Positions 57,515-64,000 of a stretch of DNA of 64,000 nt are shown here, piece by piece. The translations under genes and the position numbers were made by a program. Source of the stretch: Arthrobacter sp. MMS18-M83 (GTDB taxonomy: Bacteria; Actinomycetota; Actinomycetes; Actinomycetales; Micrococcaceae); NCBI RefSeq assembly GCF_026683955.1, contig NZ_CP113343.1, positions 4,588,001 to 4,652,000 of the forward strand, written 5' to 3'. Position 1 is the stretch's first letter. Each line of letters opens with the position of its first letter. The notes below the pieces were generated by a model. It saw only the letters and a program-made list of their open reading frames with translations, was not told where the DNA came from and searched no databases.

Positions 57515-57916
57515 GCTTCATTGTTGGCGACGAAGATGCTGTTGACAATGGCAGAGGGGGAAATGTGGATGTTTTGAGGGTTTGGATTGCGGCGTCGCAC
57601 GGGTGCTCCTGAGTGGCTCGATAACGCCGATAATCTACATTATGTAAAGTAGTTCTCTGCGTATCTCATCAGATGAATCAATTCGCCCCAATCCCCCGGA
57701 TCCATCAGCATGCTCATCCAGCCCTCGGGATTGCGCGGATTTTTGCGCCCGTGGACCCCTGGTGGGCAGCTTCGCAGGCATTCCGGGCTGGCGATAGCGG
57801 TGATGTGTGACGCTCGGAGAAGCGCCTCTGACCTGCGGTTTTGTCGATATGATGCATTTGATGAATCATTGATTCAGATTCTGAGCATGATTTTGACGTG
57901 ATTTTGGGGGCGAGAA
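57515..57916. promoter_or_regulatory. Intergenic region between PKS operon and recombinase
   Basis: About 400 bases without a supported gene. A 5-1-5 palindrome TACATTATGTA (57636-57646) and two direct CGATAA copies (57619, 57628) lie upstream of the PKS and may bind its regulator. The right end, near the recombinase, is AT-richer than the surroundings and probably marks the start of the mobile region. Confidence 0.5.
57862..57876. promoter_or_regulatory. Perfect 15-bp palindrome before recombinase
   Basis: TGAATCATTGATTCA is a perfect 7-1-7 palindrome ending 40 bases before the recombinase ATG. It may be the operator of the cassette's HTH protein or a recombinase core/accessory site. Confidence 0.45.
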
Positions 57917-59022
57917 ATGTCGGTCGACGGGTCCGGGCGCGTGCTGCAGCTGAGTGCTGTTCAGCTGCAGCATCCCGAGGAGCAGACGCTCGAGGACATG
58001 CTCACGGGCTGGCGCAACCAGCAGCTGTCCAGGAACCTTCAGTTCGACACGATTGATAAAGGCATCGGTTGTGTCCGAAGGTTCGTGAACCATGTCAATG
58101 AGTTCCCGTGGAATTGGTCACCGGCCCATGTCGAGGAGTATTTCGGGGATCTGCGGTCGATCCATCAACTGAAGCACTCCACGATCCGCGGTTACCAGTC
58201 CAGCCTCCGCCGGTTCACGTCCTACGTATCCAACCCCGATTATGGCTGGGACCGGGTGTGTGAGCAGCGCTTCGGCACGCATCCTGCCCAGGTCTTCTTT
58301 GACTGGAACACTGCTGCGCACACGCAAGAGTACGAGGGCCGGCCGTCCAAGCGGCCCTTCACCAAGGCTGAGCTGCAGATGCTGTTCGACCATGCGGATA
58401 ACCAGGTCGAGCTGATTGCCACCTCGGGCAATAAGGGGTGGAAGGCGGCATACCGTGATGCCGTCATGCTGAAGGTGGCCTACTCGTACGGGCTGAGGTT
58501 CAATGAGCTGCGGCATCTGCAGACCATCGATTTCGCGACCAATCCGCAGGCGCGCAGGTTCGGGAAAGCAGGGGTCTGCAAGGTCCGCTTTGGCAAGTCA
58601 CGCAAGGGCTCCCCCCACAAACCCCGCAGCGTCCTGACGGTCTTCGACTGGACCGCCGGCGTCATCGAGGACTGGCTCGCCAACGGGCGGGGAACTTTGA
58701 AACGCTGGACCTGTTCCCGAGCGAACGCGGTGGCCTGATCGTCGAGTCCACCCTGCTGCGCCGGCTCCGGCGTTACCTGGACGAGCTGGGATTGCCACTG
58801 GATGGCCTGGATCTGCACTCGCTGCGACGCTCCTACGCAACGCACCTTCTGGAGGACGGATGGGATCCTAGATTCGTGCAATATCAAATGGGCCACGAAC
58901 ACGCCTCAACCACCGGGATCTATCAATTCGTCAGCGATGACTTCCGCAACTCCACCCTCCGGGCGGCTCTGGACCGCACCATGGACGAAGTCCTGGGCGT
59001 GCAGATGCGGGGACAATGGTGA
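57917..59022 (+). pseudogene. Tyrosine recombinase, first gene of mobile cassette, frameshifted
   Basis: Site-specific recombinase of about 368 residues across two frames. The N-terminal core-binding domain includes LEDMLTGWRNQQLSRNL; the catalytic domain has Arg194 (YGLRFNELRHL), HSLRRS, the GHEH histidine and Tyr in GIYQF. The first frame runs to about 58690 and the second continues to 59022; adding one G to the GGGG at 58689-58692 makes a continuous protein through GNFETLDLFPSE. The stop overlaps the next ATG by seven bases. It could move the cassette; target site unknown. Confidence 0.8.
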
Positions 59023-59354
59023 GACGCGAAGTTGAATACAAGTGGCGGCTTTCCGAGCTCATGGCAGCACGGGGACTTCACAACACCACCGACCTCATCC
59101 CTTTGCTGGCCGAGCGCGGCATCACCTTGTCCCGGCCGCAGGTTTACCGGCTGGTCAACCAGAAGCCCGAACGCGTCGCGCTGCAGGTTATCGCCGCGAT
59201 CTGTGACATCTTCTCCTGCGGACCCGAGGATCTCATCACCGTCACAGCCGCCGACGTCCGCGCCCGCAAGACGGGTACCAGCGCCGCCAATGTCGTCGAC
59301 CTGAACCGCACGGTCCGCCCGCGCCGGGCCCGCATCATCGACGATGACCATTGA
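59016..59354 (+). CDS. HTH (XRE-like) protein of recombinase cassette
   Basis: Protein of 112 residues with an N-terminal Cro/C1-type helix-turn-helix (LMAARGLHNTTDLIPLLAER followed by LSRPQVYRLVNQ) and a basic C-terminal tail (RPRRARIIDDDH). The start overlaps the recombinase stop (ATGGTGA), and its own stop overlaps the next start by 11 bases. It may regulate the cassette or assist recombination; DNA binding is likely, role unknown. Confidence 0.75.
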   Translation: MVRREVEYKWRLSELMAARGLHNTTDLIPLLAERGITLSRPQVYRLVNQKPERVALQVIAAICDIFSCGPEDLITVTAADVRARKTGTSAANVVDLNRTVRPRRARIIDDDH

Positions 59355-60853
59355 CAAGCCCGAGGGCCTGAGTCCCCGCAACACCAGCCGAGGCCGGCCC
59401 CGGACCACAGGCGCCGCCACGTGCGCACGATGCGGCCGCACCGCCGGCAGAACACGCGCCAGCTGGCCGGAAGGAAAAAATCTGCGGTCCCTGCTTCACC
59501 ACCGCCACCCGCACCCACGGGACCTGCCCCGACTGCGGTCAGCGCCGGCTGTTGCCCGGCCCGCCCGAAACCAACGGAGGGCCCCGATGCGCGCCCTGCG
59601 CAGGCATCCCCCACGACTTCCACTGCACCCGCTGCAATGTTGAAGGCGAGTTTTACCGGCGCGGTATCTGCGCCCGCTGCGCCCTCCGGGACGACCTCAA
59701 CGATCTGCTGCTCACAGACCCTGCCGATCCAGGAACAGCGGGCAAAATCGTCGATGTCCTCTGCAAGGCAGACCGGCCTGAGAGCATCATCACGTGGAAG
59801 CGCTCCCCCACAGTCCAAGCCCTCCTGTCCTCTCTCTCGAGCGGGAAAATACCTTTGACCCACGAAGGACTCGACGCGCAGGCCGAGACAGCTGAACGAG
59901 AAGCCAACCACCTGCGGGCACTGTTCGTCCACCACGGGCTCCTCCCCCACCACGACCTGCATCTGGCCCGGTTCGAATCCTGGATCAAAGACAAGCTCCG
60001 CCCCTTGCCCGAAGAGGTCGCAAAACCTGTCGGGCACTTCGCCACATGGCACCACCTCCGGCGCATCCGGTCCCTGACAACACCGGAGAAAAGCGCCCGC
60101 GGCCCGGTGCACTCCGCCAAACAAGAGATCACCGAAACCATCAAATTCCTGGACTGGCTCTGGCAAACCCACCAAAGAACCGCAGCCACCTGCATCCAGC
60201 AGGACATCGAATCCTGGCTCGCCACCGGACCCACGACCAGAAAAGCCATCCGCACCTTCATCGTTTTCATCAACAACACCGGCACAAACCACCAGGTGGA
60301 AATGGGCCACTACACCGCCAAAAACCGTCCCACGATCACCCAGGACCAACGCCTGGCATGGCTGCGCGAACTGCTCACCGGCACCAGCGAGTCCTTGCCT
60401 TACAGGGTTGCCGGCATCCTGCTGCTGCTCTACGCCCAACCGCTCGTGCGGGTAGCCAAACTCCGGGTCGACGCCATCGAGACCAACGAAAACAGCGCGA
60501 ACATGAGGATCACTTTCGGCACGCATCCGGTTCCCGTGCCCCAGCCCTTCGCAGGATTACTCCAAGAACACCTTCGAAGCCGGCCGAACCTCAGAACCGG
60601 ATCGGACACCGAAAGCCCTTCGCTCTTCCCCGGAACCCGGGCAGGGCAGCCCCTTCACCCAAACGGCCTCATGGACAGGCTCCGCAGCCTCGGCATCGAG
60701 CTGCGCGGCGCACGAAACTCCGCTTTGGACGAACACCTCACCCTTTCACCGCCGCCACTGGTCGCTGACGCACTGGGATACAGCCACCAAGTCGCATTCC
60801 TCCACGCCGACAACGCCTGGTCACGCTACGTCAACCTACGCACCAAGCCCTGA
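59344..60853 (+). CDS. Zinc-ribbon recombinase-like protein, third gene of cassette
   Basis: Protein of about 502 residues if one A is removed from the A6 run at 59475-59480; otherwise the second frame alone gives 433 residues from 59552. The joined N-terminus has several CxxC pairs (CARC, CGPC, CPDC, CAPC, CTRC, CARC). The C-terminal part resembles a degenerate tyrosine recombinase: QPLVRVAKLR at the Arg box, and RGARNSALDEH with LADALGY-like and RYV late motifs, but no clear HxxR box. It may be a non-catalytic partner of the first recombinase. Coupled by overlap to the HTH gene. Confidence 0.6.
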
Positions 60854-60882
60854 CAAGTGACGTAGACGAGTCACGCCAGGGC
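60847..60882 (+). terminator. Two-step hairpin after recombinase cassette
   Basis: GCCCTG (60847-60852) pairs with CAGGGC (60877-60882), and inside it GTGAC (60857-60861) pairs with GTCAC (60870-60874). It overlaps the cassette's last stop and probably ends the transcript; it could also be a cassette end. Confidence 0.5.
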
Positions 60883-60920
60883 AGAAGGATTCCTGCCGCG
60901 TTTCAAGTTACCGTTGCAGG

Positions 60921-61466
60921 ATGATCGCTGAATTCATGAGGGATGGCGACCGTTCCCTCCCTCCGCATCCATCCCCCTTAGAGGTAACAGCGATCCGGGT
61001 GTGGCACTGCAAATACAGGTCACTTGACGGCTTATCAGATTACAAAAACCTAAAGACCCTAGTAATTGCGACCTATCCAGATGCAGATCTCGAGCCGCTG
61101 ACCAGCCTCAGCAACCTTGAATATCTGAGCATCATGCACTTGCCGAAGGTCTCAGACTTGGCCCCTCTTACCCAATTGCAGAGGCTAAACACGATAAGGC
61201 TCAGCACCCTGCCGAGCTGGGACTCATCCGGCAAGCGGACGACGGTTCACTCCTTGGAACCCCTAGCCGAGCTGCCGGATCTGACTCACCTTGAACTCTT
61301 CGGAGTGCTGCCCGAAGACGGCTCACTTCATGCCCTGGAGAACTGCCCAGCCTTGGAATCGATTCGGGTCAGCAAGTACGCGCCCCTCGAGGTCGATCGC
61401 TTCTACCGAAAGACAGGGCTGGATGATTCCTTCGCACCTTCGCCAAGCGTTCTTGCCTGGACCTGA
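60921..61466 (+). CDS. Leucine-rich-repeat protein
   Basis: Protein of 181 residues with at least four LRR units (LKTLVIATYPDADLEPLTS, LEYLSIMHLPKVSDLAPLT, LNTIRLS and LTHLELFGVLPEDGSLHAL). There is no signal peptide. The gene is AT-richer than its neighbours and uses codons such as ATA and CTA more freely, which suggests transfer. It stands between the recombinase cassette and the transposon end, so it is probably cargo. LRR proteins bind other proteins; the partner is unknown. Confidence 0.75.
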   Translation: MIAEFMRDGDRSLPPHPSPLEVTAIRVWHCKYRSLDGLSDYKNLKTLVIATYPDADLEPLTSLSNLEYLSIMHLPKVSDLAPLTQLQRLNTIRLSTLPSWDSSGKRTTVHSLEPLAELPDLTHLELFGVLPEDGSLHALENCPALESIRVSKYAPLEVDRFYRKTGLDDSFAPSPSVLAWT

Positions 61467-61494
61467 CCCACACCAAGAACAAAGGAAGACGGCG

Positions 61495-61548
61495 TTGACC
61501 GAGTGGAAATACGCCCACATTCAATCCGCAGGGATGCCACTAGCATAG
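61495..61548 (+). CDS. Possible short ORF
   Basis: TTG-started ORF of 17 residues (MTEWKYAHIQSAGMPLA) preceded by AAGGAAG. It could be the 5' remnant of a gene cut by the transposon, or chance. Kept only because it has a good ribosome site. Confidence 0.2.
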   Translation: MTEWKYAHIQSAGMPLA

Positions 61549-61591
61549 ACACGTGAAGGATTAGCCTTTCGCCCTCAACCGCCGATTCCTC

Positions 61592-61676
61592 TGTCCTTTC
61601 TCAATTTAGTTGGCCATTTTCGCAACTTACCTGGCCACCTACGGGTTTCCGGGGTTTGTCTCAGTTAATCTGGCCA
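61592..61676. mobile_element. Transposon left end with three TnsB-type binding repeats
   Basis: Three 16-bp direct repeats of the form NCARYTWANYTGGCCA lie at 61601-61616, 61622-61637 and 61661-61676, with 21- and 39-base offsets. A TGTCC at 61592-61596, nine bases before the first repeat, fits the TGT terminus of Tn7/Tn5053-type elements. TnsA- and TnsB-type genes follow immediately. The other end is outside the window. Confidence 0.75.
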
Positions 61677-61678
61677 CC

Positions 61679-62494
61679 ATGGATGCTGCTGCCGCGCTGA
61701 GGTCGATGCCTTCGAACATGACGGACGAGACCCGTGTGCTGGCGCGCCTGGACGGGCGGATGACGAATGCGCCGCTTTCCGTGGCGCTGGCATCGCTCGG
61801 GCTTGAGTCGGCGCTTCCGGTGCGGACGTTCTTCTCGTGGCAGGGCAAGCGGAACTACGAGGGCAGGTGGTGGTCCAGCACGGTCCGGTCCCATGTGGGG
61901 TTCGAGAGCCTGCTGGAGCGCGACTTCCTGCTCTCGGCGGACCATGACCGGGACGTCGTGGGGGTCGCGTCCCAGCCGTTCGCGTTCTTGTGGCCGCGCG
62001 GGACCGAGGGGTCCCGGGGGCACGTGCCCGACTTCTTCGTCCGGCTGCGGGACGGCACGGGCAGGGTCGTCGACGTCAAGCCCGCAGGTCGTGTCCGGTC
62101 CGCGGAGCGCCAGTTCAGCCTGACCCGTGAAGCCTGCGCGGCGGCCGGATGGGACTACCAGGTCTTCACCGGTCTGGCCGAGCCACGGGCGTCCAATCTG
62201 CGGTGGCTCGCCGGCTACCGCCAGGACCGCTTCGCCCCCTCCGGCATTGCCGCGTCCGTCCTGGTCGACTCGTTCACCCCTGAGACCTCGCTGGCCGCAG
62301 GCGTCCGGCGGGCAGCCAAGGCGCTGGGCACCGACGAAAGCATCGTCCGCGCGCAGGTGCTCCACCTGCTGTTCACCGGGGTGCTGGACGTCGACCTCGA
62401 CGCCGCGCTAACGCAAGACACGCCGGTCTCCCCGGGTGTCGCACCGAAGGCGTGCGCCGCCTGGAACGCTAGCTCGCGGGAGGCGGCGTCGTGA
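61679..62494 (+). CDS. TnsA-like transposon endonuclease
   Basis: Endonuclease subunit of a heteromeric transposase, 271 residues, that would cut the 5' strands at the transposon ends. The nuclease core has Glu76 or Glu80 in GFESLLERDFL, Asp118 in HVPDFFV and Lys134 in VVDVKPAGR, matching the TnsA N-terminal E-D-K pattern. The C-terminal part probably contacts TnsB or TnsC. The start at 61679 is uncertain; in-frame ATGs at 61706 and 61718 are alternatives. The stop overlaps the tnsB GTG by four bases. Confidence 0.85.
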   Translation: MDAAAALRSMPSNMTDETRVLARLDGRMTNAPLSVALASLGLESALPVRTFFSWQGKRNYEGRWWSSTVRSHVGFESLLERDFLLSADHDRDVVGVASQPFAFLWPRGTEGSRGHVPDFFVRLRDGTGRVVDVKPAGRVRSAERQFSLTREACAAAGWDYQVFTGLAEPRASNLRWLAGYRQDRFAPSGIAASVLVDSFTPETSLAAGVRRAAKALGTDESIVRAQVLHLLFTGVLDVDLDAALTQDTPVSPGVAPKACAAWNASSREAAS

Positions 62495-64000
62495 AGTCGG
62501 TTCGCCTGTTCGACTTCATCCAGTTCGACGGCGCCTCCTGGCAGGTGGCTGCCCACGACGGTGCCGAGCTGGCCTTGAAGAACCTCGCCACCGGCCGCAT
62601 CCGCCGGGTGCCGGTCGCCGAGATGCTTGCCGACGACTCGTACCTGCCTGACGCCCCCGCTCCCCTGCCGTCCCTGGCCGGTGTCGCGCTGCTCGAAACG
62701 CTCGAGCCCGGTGCCCGCGCGCAGGCCGAACTGCTGCACCGCCACGTCTACGAGCTAGTCAACGGGACCCCGCCTGACGCTGCCCCCGGAACGGGGCCCA
62801 AGCCGGAGTACGACCTGGCCAACCCGCTGCTGCGCCGCATCGAGGCCAAGGCAGCCGAGCTCGCCGCCACGGGCACCCCGATCGCGGCCCGCACGTTGCG
62901 CCGCCACGTCACCGCCTACCGCAAGCAGGGCATCGCCGGACTCGCCGACGGGCGCAACACACGTCAGAGCACCCTGGCGGGCTGGGCCGACCCGGAGCTC
63001 GTGGCGCTGCTTGAGGCCGAGATCGCAGGGCAGACCAACACATCCACCGGGACACGGTCCCGCGCCATCACCCGAGTCCGTGCCCTCGCCGAGCGGCAGG
63101 GCCTCGGGGTCCCGTCCCCCGCCACGCTCTACCGGATCCTGGCCAAACTGGAGAAGTCCCGGCACCCGTTCGGCAACGCCACGACCCGCAGGACCCAGGC
63201 CAGCCGACCCGACCGGACATGGAGCCGGCAGACGCCCATGCGGCCGGGGAACTCGTCGAGATCGACTCCAGCCCCTTGGACCTGATGCTCATCTACCCCG
63301 ACGGGTCCACGGGCAAAGCCGACCTCACCGTCGCCCTCGACATCGCGACCCGGACACCGCTGGGCGCGATCCTGCGCCCCGAAGCGACCAAGGCAGTCGA
63401 CGCCGCGGTCCTGCTGGCCAGGGCCATGACCCCCCTGCCGCTGCAGCCCGGCTGGGACGCAGCCCTGGGCTACTCCCGATCGATCCTGCCCCAGGGCATG
63501 ATCCCCGGCGGCGCCGACGTCCGCTCCGCGATCGCTGCCAAACCCGTCATCGTGCCAGAGTCAATCACCGTGGACCGGGGCAAGGTCTACGTCGGCGCCA
63601 CGTTCACCACCGCCTGCGAACGCCTCCAGATCAGCCTGACCAAGGCCGCCCCGCGAACCGGGACCGACAAGCCCCACATCGAGCGCTTCTTCGCCGGGGT
63701 CAACTCCGGCTTCACCCAGTACCTCGCCGGTTACACCGGCCCGAACGTCGTCCGCCGCGGCAAGGATCCCGCCGCCGAGGCACGGTTCAGCCTCGCCGAT
63801 GTCCAGAGCCTGCTTGACTGGTGGCTCGTCGCCATCTGGCAGAACCGCCCGCACCCGGGCCTGCGTCACCCGGCCATGCCGAAGAAGGACCTGACCCCGA
63901 ACGAGGCCTTCGCCGCTCTCTCCGGCGTCGCCCCGCAGATCCCGGTCACGCTCACCCGCGAGGACTACATCGCCCTGCTGCCCTTGGACTGGCGCACCAT
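62491..64000 (+). pseudogene. TnsB-like DDE transposase, frameshifted and cut by window edge
   Basis: Mu/TnsB/Tn552-family transposase that joins transposon 3' ends to target DNA. The N-terminal helical DNA-binding part is in the first frame, with RRHVTAYRKQGIAGLADGR. The catalytic core is in the second frame: Asp in LVEIDSSPLDL, Asp in ITVDRGKVYVG and Glu in DKPHIERFF form the DDE triad. The frames join after one G is added at the GGGG of 63246-63249 (RPGELVEID). The protein runs past the window's right edge, where tnsC- and tniQ-type genes are expected. Confidence 0.85.

Noticed and set aside
59475..59480. Programmed frameshift at A6 in the zinc-ribbon gene
   Set aside because: Joining the zinc-ribbon frames needs a +1 shift, whereas insertion-sequence slippage on A-runs is usually -1; a homopolymer miscount is simpler.
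59144..60526. 460-residue minus frame opposite the zinc-ribbon gene
   Set aside because: Gly/Val/Cys-rich antisense translation; the sense strand has ordered CxxC pairs and overlap coupling with its neighbour.
61291..61548. 85-codon ORF overlapping the LRR gene end
   Set aside because: Out of frame with the LRR gene and without family similarity.
63011..63817. 268-residue plus frame within the TnsB gene
   Set aside because: Arg/Pro-rich translation in a third frame; the DDE motifs are in other frames.

Overview
This 64 kb window is high-GC actinobacterial chromosome, most likely Arthrobacter/Paenarthrobacter (Micrococcaceae). The evidence is a complete Pup-proteasome locus, mycothiol ligase MshC, RbpA, a FadE5/FadA2/FabG4/HtdX fatty-acid block like that of mycobacteria, and a single fused PafBC gene, an arrangement known from Arthrobacter. 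Almost all genes look like housekeeping or conserved accessory genes until about 57.8 kb, where a mobile region begins and runs off the right edge.

Layout. 1-3.1 kb (minus): aminopeptidase N (C-terminus outside the window) behind a YeiH-type membrane protein. 3.2-6.6 kb: three-gene operon of a circularly permuted ATP-grasp protein, an alpha-E protein and a transglutaminase-like protease. 6.7-8.1 kb: unusual SDR with a Cys4 cluster. 8.2-10.9 kb: divergent glgC and glgA/glgM. 11-17.7 kb: TetR-controlled fatty-acid locus (acyl-CoA dehydrogenase and TetR on minus; thiolase, two-domain FabG and MaoC hydratase on plus). 17.7-18.9 kb: patatin-like lipase behind a 19-codon leader ORF and hairpin, then tRNA-Leu(GAG). 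19.3-25.6 kb: M20 peptidase, acyl-CoA dehydrogenase, two small proteins, aldo/keto reductase, uppP, mshC. 25.6-44.7 kb: PAC2 protein, HAD phosphatase, M50 protease, then trmI-arc-dop-pup-prcB-prcA-pafA, two FKBP proteins, pafBC, a small membrane protein, tatA, tatC and helY. 44.7-57.5 kb: amidohydrolase, polyprenol mannose synthase, rbpA, Band7/NfeD pair, RlmA-like methyltransferase, S9 peptidase, def, a secreted protein, and a three-gene phenolic-lipid type operon (type III PKS, methyltransferase, FAD hydroxylase). 57.9-64 kb: a coupled three-gene recombinase cassette, an LRR protein, and the left end of a Tn7/Tn5053-like transposon with TnsA- and TnsB-type genes.

How the genes connect. Pup is deamidated by Dop (it ends in GGQ), ligated by PafA, recognised by the Arc ring and delivered to PrcBA. 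PafBC, TatAC and HelY follow in the same order as in Mycobacterium. A near-perfect inverted repeat between the TetR gene and the thiolase gene is the probable operator for the fatty-acid genes. The PKS operon matches the srsABC gene set in order and content.

Caution. Five coding regions or RNAs carry an apparent single-base loss and one carries a single-base gain, most of them in homopolymers: thiolase, tRNA-Leu T-arm, S9 peptidase, recombinase, zinc-ribbon protein and TnsB. They may be sequencing errors rather than true decay. No CRISPR array, rRNA or replication origin was seen.
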